From Nodosilinea sp. PGN35 (GTDB lineage Bacteria; Cyanobacteriota; Cyanobacteriia; Phormidesmidales; Phormidesmidaceae): a stretch of 64,000 nt of DNA. Under the pieces are notes generated by a model. The model had not been told where the DNA came from. It saw only the letters and a list, made by a program, of their open reading frames with translations, and made no database searches. The DNA lies in contig NZ_JAQKQJ010000024.1 of assembly GCF_029109325.1 (NCBI RefSeq), forward strand, positions 124,001-188,000, given 5' to 3'. Numbering within the stretch: position 1 is the stretch's first letter; each line of letters opens with the position of its first letter. A program made the position numbers and the translations under genes. This document shows, piece by piece, positions 7,966 to 16,583 of this stretch.

Positions 7966-8757
7966 CTAGTCTTTAGGGTTCGAGCGAATGTAGCGAGATA
8001 GGTGATAAGCCACTAGCTTGACATCCTCCCCAGAAATGCGCTGAGGTTCATTCTCTAGAAATGTCGGCAACGCCTTGGGGTTGAGCACCCACACCGGAGA
8101 TGACTTGGCTCCGGTGGTCTTTTCGATAAACCAGCCTGGAAAAACCACCACGGGTTTTATGGGTAGATTGCGGCCTGTAGTTTCCTGGAGCAAATCGTGG
8201 AGCCATTTGGCTTGAGCTTGGGCTTGCTGTAGGGCATCATGTTGGAGGGCGTTGCCATTGCGGGTAATTTGCTCACCGTCAAATACCAGCGTGGGTCGCC
8301 CCGATGATGGCTTGCTGTAGGTCTTGGTTTCGACGGTGAAGATGCCGCGATCGCTCACAATCACGTGGTCAATGTTGAAGCTTTTGCCGATCACATCGTG
8401 GTAGACCCGGTGCCCCTGCTCCCGCAGATCTGACAGGTATTGCCCCACCGCTTTTTCGCCATCCCGCGCCATTTTTAAGCGCTGTCTCAATTGCTTAATC
8501 CTGTAAAGCTTGAAGACCAGAAAACCCATCCAGGGAATTAGCAAAAAAGTTACCGCCAGTGGATGCACGTTGGTCTTGAGCAGCCACCTAACCCATTCAT
8601 AGATCAGCAGGCCAAATGTAAATACCAGCATTCCTCCCCAGGTAAAGATATCGTCTTCCCATATTCTCTGTAGCTCTTCGTCGAGGGACTGACCTGGATT
8701 GCGGAGGGGATTGTCGGTCAGGGGAGAAATTCTGGTGGGCGAGCGTTTTTTGAACAT
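7966..8757 (-). CDS. NERD (nuclease-related) domain membrane protein
   Basis: A 263-residue protein with two hydrophobic helices at about 40-95 (MLVFTFGLLIYEWV, AVTFLLIPWMGFLVF) followed by a NERD domain. The domain core NIDHVIVSDRGIFTVETKTYS contains the Asp, Glu and Lys expected of this PD-(D/E)xK-like family. Start taken at the ATG giving MFKKRSPTR; an ATG 15 codons upstream is possible but adds a proline-rich, uncharacteristic peptide. Nuclease activity is inferred from family membership only. Confidence 0.8.
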   Translation of the reverse strand: MFKKRSPTRISPLTDNPLRNPGQSLDEELQRIWEDDIFTWGGMLVFTFGLLIYEWVRWLLKTNVHPLAVTFLLIPWMGFLVFKLYRIKQLRQRLKMARDGEKAVGQYLSDLREQGHRVYHDVIGKSFNIDHVIVSDRGIFTVETKTYSKPSSGRPTLVFDGEQITRNGNALQHDALQQAQAQAKWLHDLLQETTGRNLPIKPVVVFPGWFIEKTTGAKSSPVWVLNPKALPTFLENEPQRISGEDVKLVAYHLSRYIRSNPKD

Positions 8758-8903
8758 GGGTGGGCTATGGGGGACAGGATGACCTGCCGCTAGGGTGCCC
8801 ACGGGGGCGATCGCACCCAGCTGATCCTTAAAACTGTTTGTGCCTATGGAGCCACCGTCGAGCCAGGTGCCGTAAGATTTTCTCGGTTTAGCAAACTGCT
8901 CCT

Positions 8904-11636
8904 ATGGACTTTGACCAGGCGATCGCCGTCGCCAACGCTACTCTACAAGCCCACTGCGATCGCCCCCTCAGCGACCTGGAGGTTGAGCTACTGCGTGGGG
9001 CCTGGCAGCAGCTCACCTACGAAGAAATTGCCACTGCATCGGGCTATTCGCTCAACTACCTCCAGCGCGACTTTGGCCCCCGGTTTTGGAAGCTGCTGAG
9101 CGAGGCCTATGGCCGCAAGGTGAGTAAGGTCAACGCCAGGGCGGTGTTGTTGAAGGGGGTGGGGAGTGAGGAGCGGGGGAGCGGGGGAGTAAAGGGAGAA
9201 AGCACTTTGACTCCCCATCACCCCATCACCCCATCACCCCACAATCCCACCACCCCCTACCCCCTACCCCCTACCCCACCACTCCACCACCCCATCACCC
9301 CTCTTGCCAGCCTGCCGCCCGACGAGCCACCTCGCCTGGTCGGGCGGCAGGCGGAGTGGGCTATGCTGCTGCAGTGGGGTACGGGACTGGGACAACCGGG
9401 GGCAAGCGATCTGACCCGGCCTGTGCTGCTGCTGACTGGGGAACCGGGAATTGGCAAGACCTGCCTGCTGGAAGCATTTTGTGCTGTAGCCCGGAGCCAC
9501 CAGGCTCAGGTGCTGTGGGGGAGCAGTTTCGCGGCGGAGATGATGCGCCCCTACGGCACCTGGATTGATGTGCTGCGATCGCTCCCCCTGACCACCTCGG
9601 CGGGTTTGCCGCCGGAGCTGGGGTTTTTGCTGCCCGAGCTGGGGCAACCCGCCCAAGCCCTGCCCGACCCCAGCCACCTGTTTGATGCGGTGGTGCAGTT
9701 GCTGGATGGGCTGGCGCGGCAGGCTCCGCTGCTGCTGGTGCTGGATGACATTCAGTGGTTGGATGAGGCTTCGTCGGCGCTGCTGCACTACGCCATTCGC
9801 GTGCTGCGTCCGCTGCCGGTCTGGGTGGCCTGCACGGCGCGGTCGGCGGAGCTGGCGGCAAATAGTGCCGTGGCCCATGTCCTGCGATCGCTGCGGCGGG
9901 AGCAGCGGCTGCAAAGTCTGGAAATCCAGCCCCTCGACGCGGCCCAGATTGCCGATTTGATCGATGGTTCAGAGACCCATTCCCCCGCCTCAGCGGCGCA
10001 GGTGTTTGCAGACAGCGGCGGCAACCCACTGCTGGCGTTGGAAATTGCGCGATCGCGAGGGCAAAACCAGGCCAATTCAGCCCATACCCTGGACGCGCTC
10101 ATCGGCGATCGCCTGGAGCAGCTCGACGAACCCACCCGCGAGCTGCTGCCGTGGCTGGCGGCCCTGGGCCGTAGTTTCCAACCCGACACCGTGGCCAGGG
10201 TGGCCGATTGCTCTATGGGTCAGCTGCTGGCAGGGATTGAGCAGCTAGAGCAGCAGTCGATTATCCGCCCCCGTACGGCGCTGGCCGTTGCGGGGCCTCA
10301 ACCCACCGCTGGCTATGACTTTGCCCACGGCATTCTTCGGCAGGTGGTCTATCGGCAGATCTCCCCGCCCCGCCGCCAGCTCATCCACCGACAGATTGCC
10401 CAGCGACTGCACCACCACACCCCCGACGATGAAACCCTGGCCAGCGATATCGCCTACCATGCCGGACTGGGCGGCGACCCCGCCCTGGCGGTAGCGGCAG
10501 CGGTGATGGCCGCAGAGCGCAGCCTCAAGCTATTCGCCTACGGGGAAGCGCTACAGCAGGCCCAGCAGGGGCTGGCCCACGCTCAGGTGCTCGATCGCCC
10601 TGCCCAGATTTTGGCCCAGACCCAGCTGCTGCGCGTGTCTGCCCTGGCGGGGTTCTCAAGCGAGTCAGCCGCCCAGCTCGAAATCGAAGCCCAGCAGCTA
10701 ATGCAGGCGGCCAAACTGCTGGGCCTGACCGACGCCGAAGCCGGGGCGCTAGAAATTTTGCTGATTTTGCAGTTTGAAGGCAACAACTACCGCAAAGTGC
10801 ACCAGCACTCCCTGCGGGCTGCCGAAGTCGGTCGCCTCGCCAGCCCTGTGACCACGGCGCGCATGTTGGCCTACAGCGGTGCCTGCCTGGCCGAAATTGG
10901 TCGCGACATGGCGCGGGCCGAGGCGCTGTTGCTAGAGGCCCAGTCCCTCGCCAGCCGGGCCGGCATCGAGCACTGCGACATTGCCAGCGGCTTGGGGTCG
11001 GTGCATCGCCACTGCGGGCGCTACGACCAGGCCCGGTTGCACTTCCAGCGGGCCTGGCGCATGGCCCAGACCCAGCGCGACCACTGGCGCGAATCGACCT
11101 GCCTGAGCTACCTGGCGATGACTGAGCTGGAGTCGGGGGCCCTGGATGCGGCCCTGCCCTACTGTGACGAAATGGCGGCTGTGGCAGAAAATATGCCCGA
11201 AGACAGCAGTGCGGCGGCGATCGCCCAGGCTCTGGCAGCAGTGGCCCACTACCAGCTCGAAACCCCCACCGCAGCGCCCGAGCTGGCCCTGGCGATCGCC
11301 GCCCTGGAAGAGGCCGATGCCAAACGTATGCTGGCCTACGTATTGATGCAGGTGGCTGAGATGGACCTGAGGTGCGATCGCGGCGATCTAGCCCTCAGCC
11401 GAGCCGAGCTGGCCCTGGCGAATGCCCAGATCATCAACCACCCCAGCGAAATTGCCCAGAGCTGGGCGATCGTAGTGCAGGGGGCGATCGCCACCGGCAA
11501 CATCCCACGGGCCTTGACCGAGTTTGACGCCCTCCACCAGAGTATTGACCTCTACGAGCTGAACCTGCCCGCCAAAACCGCTGTAACCCTTGCCCTAGAG
11601 CAGATCCAGCCCTACCGCTCCCAGCCGAACCATTAA
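8904..11636 (+). CDS. AAA/STAND ATPase with N-terminal vMAP-like domain and TPR-like tail
   Basis: A 910-residue signalling ATPase. Residues 1-85 (LSDLEVELLRGAWQQLTYEEIA, SGYSLNYLQRDFGPRFWKLL) form the helix-turn-helix-like N-domain common in cyanobacterial vWA-MoxR-associated and STAND proteins. Residues about 88-130 are a Pro/His/Thr-rich linker encoded by short tandem repeats. An ATPase module follows (GEPGIGKT Walker A; LLLVLDDIQWLDEASS Walker B), related to the MalT/AAA_16 class, then an all-helical tail resembling degenerate TPRs to the end. No kinase, cyclase or C-terminal DNA-binding domain is present. It is 29 nt upstream of the DUF4242 gene, probably cotranscribed. Confidence 0.85.
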   Translation: MDFDQAIAVANATLQAHCDRPLSDLEVELLRGAWQQLTYEEIATASGYSLNYLQRDFGPRFWKLLSEAYGRKVSKVNARAVLLKGVGSEERGSGGVKGESTLTPHHPITPSPHNPTTPYPLPPTPPLHHPITPLASLPPDEPPRLVGRQAEWAMLLQWGTGLGQPGASDLTRPVLLLTGEPGIGKTCLLEAFCAVARSHQAQVLWGSSFAAEMMRPYGTWIDVLRSLPLTTSAGLPPELGFLLPELGQPAQALPDPSHLFDAVVQLLDGLARQAPLLLVLDDIQWLDEASSALLHYAIRVLRPLPVWVACTARSAELAANSAVAHVLRSLRREQRLQSLEIQPLDAAQIADLIDGSETHSPASAAQVFADSGGNPLLALEIARSRGQNQANSAHTLDALIGDRLEQLDEPTRELLPWLAALGRSFQPDTVARVADCSMGQLLAGIEQLEQQSIIRPRTALAVAGPQPTAGYDFAHGILRQVVYRQISPPRRQLIHRQIAQRLHHHTPDDETLASDIAYHAGLGGDPALAVAAAVMAAERSLKLFAYGEALQQAQQGLAHAQVLDRPAQILAQTQLLRVSALAGFSSESAAQLEIEAQQLMQAAKLLGLTDAEAGALEILLILQFEGNNYRKVHQHSLRAAEVGRLASPVTTARMLAYSGACLAEIGRDMARAEALLLEAQSLASRAGIEHCDIASGLGSVHRHCGRYDQARLHFQRAWRMAQTQRDHWRESTCLSYLAMTELESGALDAALPYCDEMAAVAENMPEDSSAAAIAQALAAVAHYQLETPTAAPELALAIAALEEADAKRMLAYVLMQVAEMDLRCDRGDLALSRAELALANAQIINHPSEIAQSWAIVVQGAIATGNIPRALTEFDALHQSIDLYELNLPAKTAVTLALEQIQPYRSQPNH
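9156..9303. repeat. Short tandem repeats inside a coding region
   Basis: Units of the type CCCCATCA and CCCCCTAC, the same class as the intergenic repeats in this window, lie within the ATPase gene and keep its frame open, giving a linker rich in HPITP/PLPP. The flanking protein domains are intact. Confidence 0.8.
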
Positions 11637-11665
11637 TTTCAGCAGCCCTTTACCCCCAAGCCCTT

Positions 11666-12202
11666 ATGTCGATTGTCGTCGTCGAAACCCTGTCCACCAC
11701 GCCCCTGACCCCAGAAAACCCCACCGCAACCGACTACCAGATTCTCGACTGCCTGGGGGCGCGCATGGGCACCTGGCAGTATTCGCTGCTGTCGAGCGAT
11801 CGCCTGCGCATGCTCTGCGTGTTTGAGGCCCCCGATGCCGAGGCGGTACGGGAGTCCTACGCTAAAGCGGGCGGCGGCTTCGATCGCATCTGGAGCGCCC
11901 AGCGACTCACCCCAGCCCAGCCGCCCCAGACGAACGGCACCCCGCTGAGGGTGATTGAGAGCGTCTATCCCGCCGCGGTGACCCCAGACCAGTGGCAGAC
12001 CAACCACGACTCGCTCCAGGCTTACTGGGTCGAGCAGGGGCCAGAGCAGAGAGTGGCATGGGTGAAATCCTACCTGTCGCTCAACCGCACCCGAGGATTT
12101 TGTGAGCTGTATGCTCCCAATGCCGAGGTAATTCAGACGGGCTATCGGCAGGCGGGGGTGCCGTTTCATCGGGTGTGGTCGGCAAAGGTGATTCAGCTGT
12201 AG
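11666..12202 (+). CDS. DUF4242 protein, two tandem copies of the domain
   Basis: A 178-residue protein built of two ferredoxin-like DUF4242 repeats (about 1-85 and 92-178). Both halves end alike (FDRIWSAQRL and FHRVWSAKVI), showing internal duplication. The family includes a small nickel-responsive protein described in Streptomyces, but no function can be assigned here; a histidine at the usual metal site is kept only in the second half (PFHRVW). It follows the ATPase gene by 29 nt. Confidence 0.8.
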   Translation: MSIVVVETLSTTPLTPENPTATDYQILDCLGARMGTWQYSLLSSDRLRMLCVFEAPDAEAVRESYAKAGGGFDRIWSAQRLTPAQPPQTNGTPLRVIESVYPAAVTPDQWQTNHDSLQAYWVEQGPEQRVAWVKSYLSLNRTRGFCELYAPNAEVIQTGYRQAGVPFHRVWSAKVIQL

Positions 12203-12356
12203 GAGGTTAGCTCAATCCGCTGCTCTAGCTTGGCAATACCGCATTAATTTGCTGGTTCACCCATCGCTCAAACAGCTCATCGAGCAAGCGTTGCTCCATG
12301 CCGTAGTCATAGCGGCAACCTCAATGAAGTGCTGGGGTTTGAAGCAGGGAAAATTG

Positions 12357-12423
12357 AGATCCCAGGGTTCTAAGCGCGAGTCTTCGATCATTTGGGCAGG
12401 TAAGTTGCAGAACCCTGGGATCT
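12357..12423. repeat. Palindromic element, AGATCCCAGGGTTCT family, copy 1
   Basis: Arms AGATCCCAGGGTTCT and AGAACCCTGGGATCT enclose a 37-nt centre. Total 67 nt, the same as copies 2 and 3. It lies 14 nt beyond the 3' end of the decayed gene at 12437-12671. Confidence 0.9.
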
Positions 12424-12436
12424 GGGGCCGTGAGAG

Positions 12437-12671
12437 TCAACCTGCGGAATGTCGGGAACCGTCTGCCGTTCGGCACTGTTCCGGGTATTTTTCCATGAAA
12501 GGCTATCCCGCAGCTACGCATACTTCAAACTAGGCATTCTTCATGCGAAGTTATCTTCGCGTCGTCGATATCGTCTGCTTGTTTCTCATTGTATACGTAT
12601 GCGTTTAGGGCAAAGAAACTGCCTATCAAAAGGATGATCGCTATGCCAATTGCCAGAAATGTATTTTTCAT
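12437..12671 (-). pseudogene. Decayed small membrane-anchored protein gene
   Basis: The first 48 codons are open from ATG at 12671: a signal-anchor helix (TFLAIGIAIILLIGSFFALN) then AYVYNEKQ, a pattern I know from a family of short bacterial membrane-anchored proteins, ending at EECLV and TGA (12525). The C-terminal motif of that family continues in another frame as FEVCVAAG, a TAG, then PFMEKYPEQCRTADG (12458-12502), where a functional copy would read AAGNP-x-ME-x-YP-x-QC. One frameshift and one nonsense codon therefore separate the two halves. The 5' part could still make a 48-residue peptide. Family naming is from memory of the motif; no function is assigned. Confidence 0.5.
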
Positions 12672-12761
12672 GATGTGCTTGTAAGTTAGGTGTGTGTGCA
12701 ATGATTAGCAACGAGAGAATGTCGCAGATGCAGCCCACGTAGCGCTCTAGGGAGACCGTTT

Positions 12762-12828
12762 AGATCCCAGGGGTCTAACCGCGGGTCTTTGGTTATTGGG
12801 GAAGATTGATCGCAGAACCCTGGGATCT
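12762..12828. repeat. Palindromic element, AGATCCCAGGGTTCT family, copy 2
   Basis: 67 nt; left arm AGATCCCAGGGGTCT has one change, right arm is consensus. Separated from copy 3 by 16 nt whose sequence (GAGGCCGTAGGAGTCT) is nearly repeated after copy 1. Confidence 0.9.
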
Positions 12829-12844
12829 GAGGCCGTAGGAGTCT

Positions 12845-12911
12845 AGATCCCAGGGTTCTAACCGCGAGTCTTCGGTCATTCGGGCAGGTGGATCGCAGAA
12901 CCCTGGGATCT
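12845..12911. repeat. Palindromic element, AGATCCCAGGGTTCT family, copy 3
   Basis: 67 nt with perfect 15-bp arms. It starts 17 nt after the stop of the leftward PPC-domain gene, so it may also serve as a transcript end. Confidence 0.9.
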
Positions 12912-12927
12912 GGGGGAAGGTCTACCC

Positions 12928-14523
12928 TTAGAGAATGGGGTCGTAGTTTACAGAGAAGCTGATTTCAGCGGCATAGGTATTATACAAACCGTCGTTTGGA
13001 TGATTTAAATTTCCACTGAGCGTAATTCTATCGCCCTCGCTACGAACTCCAAAAAAAGAATCTAATTGAGGAATGACTTGTTGTTTGACGGTATCGTATC
13101 GCAGCCTAATACTGTCTCGACTTCTATTCGGAGATAGGTCAGCATAATCAAAACCACCAAAGATACCATCATCATCAAATGCGTATATATCTATGTTGAT
13201 AAATCGCTTATTCGGATCAACCTCCTGAGTGAACTTTAAGCCAGTCACCACATCTTGATCCTGGAAAGTGCCAAAATCATGGCTTTTCCCATCAATCCAA
13301 ACAACGCCATGAAAGTCAGCCTGATGCCAATTTGTCCAGGACACCTTGCGATCAAACTGTTCCAGAGCCTTCAGATGGTGAATATCCACCGTTACCCGAC
13401 TATTTTTGGTTATCGGAGTGCCATACAACTGCAACATGTAGTCAGTACTGCCAGTGTTAGCTGGCTTCTGCACCTGAACATAATAATCTCCTGCGGAAAG
13501 TATCTCCTTGTTGATAATGTCATTACTAGTTCCTGGATTAGCCGAGTAGCCAATCAGTTCTCCTGGCTCTATAGTTCCATTCTGGTTAGCATCTTGGTAA
13601 AGATACATGTTGGCATTTGAGTCTAGGGGTGTTAGATTTCCCGTAAATCTGACAGCCTGATCTAGGGTGAATCGGTAATAATCGTTAATGTCGCCATTGG
13701 CATTAACGCTACCCTGAAACACTCTTTCTCCATTAAGCTGCCCTGCAATAGGAATCGCCCTGGCCAAAGTGTTGCCGCTAAACCCAGCAGGTTCTCTAGG
13801 AATGCCTGTGGTGGCTGAAAAGCCAAGGGTATAGTTGGTAAAGGTGCCATTAACACTTCCTACTTCCAAAAAGTAAGATCCGCGCCCTAGACCCTCAGCA
13901 CGAAATGATTCAGACATATTAGAAGGGTTATAACCCCCTAAAATGACATCTCCGGCGTCAATGATCCCATTGTTGTTAGCATCGCGAATCAGGCGCAAGT
14001 CAGCATTGCCTGCCAAGTTTGACAGTGACACATCTAAATTCGCAGTTTTTTCTATAGCAAAGCGGTAGTAGTCTTTTAGGTTATTGCTACTAACCGACTG
14101 ACCACTTATAGAGCGGTTAATTGTGACTCCATTGGGAGTAGTACTACTAAAAAGAGTGCCCCAGTTGTAGGCTGTACCAAGAGTGTTATACGCAGATGTG
14201 GTTGCAGTTGACGATTGCACAGTTGACGTTGATGCCGGAGCTAAACTACCAACTGTCGAAAATGCTCCTCTAGAAGATTGCAATGGTGATTTAAACAAGG
14301 AAGCTGGCACAAAACTTGTGGGCTTTAATGCTTCGGTAGGTAAAGATTTAGCCATCGTCAGGTTTGTCTCTGAGGAAATATTCTCCTTTTGCCTAGGTGG
14401 AGCAGCCAGCCTAGGGGCAGTTCTTACCGCTGATTTAACATCTAGTTCTGATGAAGCAAATGACTCATTGCCTTCAATTGGCGTAAAAACAGGCGCTAAA
14501 TTCAAGATTGATTGTAGGCTCAT
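12928..14523 (-). CDS. PPC-domain protein A
   Basis: A 531-residue protein with no cleavable signal peptide. After a low-complexity N-terminus (about 1-120) come two bacterial pre-peptidase C-terminal (PPC) domains (about 125-240 and 250-370; DYYRFAIEKTANLDVSLSNL, DYYRFTLDQAVRFTGNL), each with a calcium-type loop (DANNNGIIDAGD, DANQNGTIEPGE). The last 150 residues are a C-terminal domain shared with protein B next door (ALEQFDRKVSWTNWHQADF). Visibly more AT-rich in its codons than its paralog. Likely extracellular, but no protease or lectin domain is attached. Confidence 0.8.
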   Translation of the reverse strand: MSLQSILNLAPVFTPIEGNESFASSELDVKSAVRTAPRLAAPPRQKENISSETNLTMAKSLPTEALKPTSFVPASLFKSPLQSSRGAFSTVGSLAPASTSTVQSSTATTSAYNTLGTAYNWGTLFSSTTPNGVTINRSISGQSVSSNNLKDYYRFAIEKTANLDVSLSNLAGNADLRLIRDANNNGIIDAGDVILGGYNPSNMSESFRAEGLGRGSYFLEVGSVNGTFTNYTLGFSATTGIPREPAGFSGNTLARAIPIAGQLNGERVFQGSVNANGDINDYYRFTLDQAVRFTGNLTPLDSNANMYLYQDANQNGTIEPGELIGYSANPGTSNDIINKEILSAGDYYVQVQKPANTGSTDYMLQLYGTPITKNSRVTVDIHHLKALEQFDRKVSWTNWHQADFHGVVWIDGKSHDFGTFQDQDVVTGLKFTQEVDPNKRFINIDIYAFDDDGIFGGFDYADLSPNRSRDSIRLRYDTVKQQVIPQLDSFFGVRSEGDRITLSGNLNHPNDGLYNTYAAEISFSVNYDPIL

Positions 14524-14613
14524 GATACGTTCTCTAAATTAAGTACAGGAATGGTCAAAAGTTCTCTATCGGTTCCGAATAGTGACTAGAAAAGGAACCC
14601 TAGGACGAGTTGC

Positions 14614-15921
14614 TTAAAACGGGTCGTAGCTCAAATGGAAGCTCAGGGGAGCGTACTGAACGCTAAAGGTCAGCTCAGTGGCGTAGGATGCGGCGGTGAG
14701 AGGCTTATTGTGGGTCCAGTCGCCGCCGGTACCGCGCAGGCGAATGATGGTTCCTGACTTGTAGCGCTCCTTAAATCCCGTCACACCAATGATTTCTCGC
14801 TTCAGCGTGTCGTAGCGGAGGGCAAGATGTTGCACCCCCCGTTCTGGAGCAATATCGGCCCGGTCGTGCCCGTTATTGTCTTCGTCGTTGATCTCAATAT
14901 TTACCGGCACAAACCGCTGGTTAGGGTCAACAAAGTGGATGAAGCTCTGGTTCTTCACCACGTCGCTATCGGCAAAGGGGCCAAACTTAAAGGTGCGATC
15001 GCCAATTTTTACCGTGCCAAAGAAATCGGCCTCATGCCAGTTGGTAAAGGGAACGCGACTATCAAACTGCTGTAGCGCGCGAATTTCGTGCAGGGTCACG
15101 TGCACTTTACCTTCCACCCGTAGGGTCGCCTCTAGGGACAGTTGGTAGGCAGTCGTACCAGTGCGGGCCGGGTTTCGCACCCGCAAGTAATAGGTGCCTG
15201 GGGTGAGCACACGGCGCTCAATCACCTGGGGCTGGGCATTGGGCACGATCGATTGGTCTAGCAGCTCAACGGCCTCAAGCCGCTGATCGTTGCGGTCATG
15301 GTGGTACAGCGCCAGCTGCACCATGCCTCGTCCGGGGGTAGCCACCGCCTTAAACTCCACCGCCTGGGTCAGGGTAAAGCGATAGAACCGGCTGGCCTGG
15401 GGGCCAGCCTGCATCGCCCCGGCAAACTCTCGCTTGCCGTGGAGATGCCCGGTGATGACAGTAGCCCGCTCGATCACATCCGCCGTCGCGGGCACCTGGG
15501 GCAAGCCCACCTGGGCCGTAATGGTGACGCCGTAGCTGCCTATCCCTTGGAGGTCTCGACCCACCTCTAGAAAGTAAGTACCCGCTCCCAGCCCCTCCAG
15601 GTGCAAAGGTTGATTAGGGTGGGCTGGGTTGCGGGTAGCGAGGATCCAATCTTTGGGCTTAACGACATCTGTGTGTCTAGATTGGCACATCAGGCGTAGG
15701 GGCACCGTGGCGCTTTCCTTAGCCCAGCTCACCGTCAGCGTGGCGGGCTGATGCAGCACAAAACGGTAGTAGTCTACCGGGGTAGCCGCAATGTTGTGGC
15801 CGACGATGTCGCGGTTGTAGGTTTGGCTGTGGGTCGCAGTGGCAGGCACTAGATCGCCAAGATCTCGGGCGTTGAGTAGGGTGGGAGTAGTGCTCTGGGG
15901 GGCAGCGGTTTGAGTGGTCAT
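14614..15921 (-). CDS. PPC-domain protein B (paralog of A)
   Basis: A 435-residue paralog of the preceding gene, same strand, 90 nt upstream of it. Two PPC-like domains (DYYRFVLHQPATLTVSWAKE; RFYRFTLTQAVEFKAV) are followed by the shared C-terminal domain (ALQQFDSRVPFTNWHEADFF, then FVPVNIEINDEDNNGHDRAD). It lacks the long Ser/Thr-rich N-terminus of A, and its calcium loops are less regular. No signal peptide. The pair arose by duplication. Role unknown. Confidence 0.8.
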   Translation of the reverse strand: MTTQTAAPQSTTPTLLNARDLGDLVPATATHSQTYNRDIVGHNIAATPVDYYRFVLHQPATLTVSWAKESATVPLRLMCQSRHTDVVKPKDWILATRNPAHPNQPLHLEGLGAGTYFLEVGRDLQGIGSYGVTITAQVGLPQVPATADVIERATVITGHLHGKREFAGAMQAGPQASRFYRFTLTQAVEFKAVATPGRGMVQLALYHHDRNDQRLEAVELLDQSIVPNAQPQVIERRVLTPGTYYLRVRNPARTGTTAYQLSLEATLRVEGKVHVTLHEIRALQQFDSRVPFTNWHEADFFGTVKIGDRTFKFGPFADSDVVKNQSFIHFVDPNQRFVPVNIEINDEDNNGHDRADIAPERGVQHLALRYDTLKREIIGVTGFKERYKSGTIIRLRGTGGDWTHNKPLTAASYATELTFSVQYAPLSFHLSYDPF

Positions 15922-15945
15922 GATGAGGTCTCCGATAGGGGTTTG

Positions 15946-16036
15946 AGGTTTATGGTCTGCGGTTTACGGCCTACGGTTCACGGTGGGAGGCAGGGTACTG
16001 AGTACCCGATACCTAGTACCTGATACTCGATACCCA
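15946..16036. repeat. Short tandem repeats
   Basis: Runs of GGTTTACGG-like then GAGTACCCGATACCTAGTAC-like units between PPC protein B and the SnoaL-like gene. No gene seen. Confidence 0.65.
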
Positions 16037-16043
16037 ACCCTCG

Positions 16044-16511
16044 CTACCCCAGCAGGCCCAGTTGCTTAAACAGACCGAGGGCATCTTCTTCGCCGCGCTC
16101 TTCGACAATGCGGCCGTTGACAATGCGGTAAATCAAAATGCCGGTGTAGTGGACTGATTTGCCCGTGGCGGCCAGGTTGAGCAGGCCAATGGGGCCAGTG
16201 TTGGTGCCTTCGACCGTCCAGCAGAGCGCTACTTTGTCGGCTTCTGCGATCGCATCGGTAATTGTCAGCTGCAGATCAGGGAATGCGGTGTGCACATCGC
16301 TCAGCCAGGCCTTAAACCCATCGCGATCGAGGGGGGCAGGCAAGATCGGGTAGTCAATGATGAAGTCAGGGCTGGTGAACCGGTCAACGGCAGCCAGGTT
16401 GCCCTGGCCCCAGGTGGCCGTACAAAACTGGCGCGCCAGAGCTTTGTGGGCAGCGGCAGTGGCTTGAGCGGTTTGCTGCTGACGCTTGGGGAAAAAGGTT
16501 TGAATAAACAT
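16044..16511 (-). CDS. SnoaL-like / NTF2-fold protein
   Basis: A 155-residue NTF2-fold protein of the SnoaL-like polyketide-cyclase-related group: AHKALARQFCTATWGQGNL, FTSPDFIIDYPI, FPDLQLTITDAIAEADKVAL and the final strand ILIYRIVNGRIVEER are family signatures. Members range from cyclases to isomerases and many have no known reaction. Start is the ATG giving MFIQTFFPK, preceded by AAAGGAG at 8 nt; the open frame upstream runs through a dispersed palindrome and is not coding. It follows the homocysteine methyltransferase-family gene by 72 nt and probably shares its promoter. Confidence 0.85.
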   Translation of the reverse strand: MFIQTFFPKRQQQTAQATAAAHKALARQFCTATWGQGNLAAVDRFTSPDFIIDYPILPAPLDRDGFKAWLSDVHTAFPDLQLTITDAIAEADKVALCWTVEGTNTGPIGLLNLAATGKSVHYTGILIYRIVNGRIVEERGEEDALGLFKQLGLLG

Positions 16512-16545
16512 GGCGGGGGCTCCTTTGGGGTGGATGGGTGGATGG

Positions 16546-16568
16546 GTAGGGGCAAACGGCGTTTGCCC
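16546..16568. repeat. Dispersed palindrome, GTAGGGGCAAACGG family, copy 2
   Basis: GTAGGGGCAAACGGC followed by GTTTGCCC, forming a GGGCAAAC/GTTTGCCC hairpin between the two genes of this operon. Confidence 0.7.
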
Positions 16569-16583
16569 ATGGTGGGGGTGCAA

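Noticed and set aside
12249..12533. Open frame of 94 codons, and an opposite frame at 12321-12521
   Set aside because: Both run through palindrome copy 1 and over the decayed membrane-protein gene; no protein-like pattern of their own.
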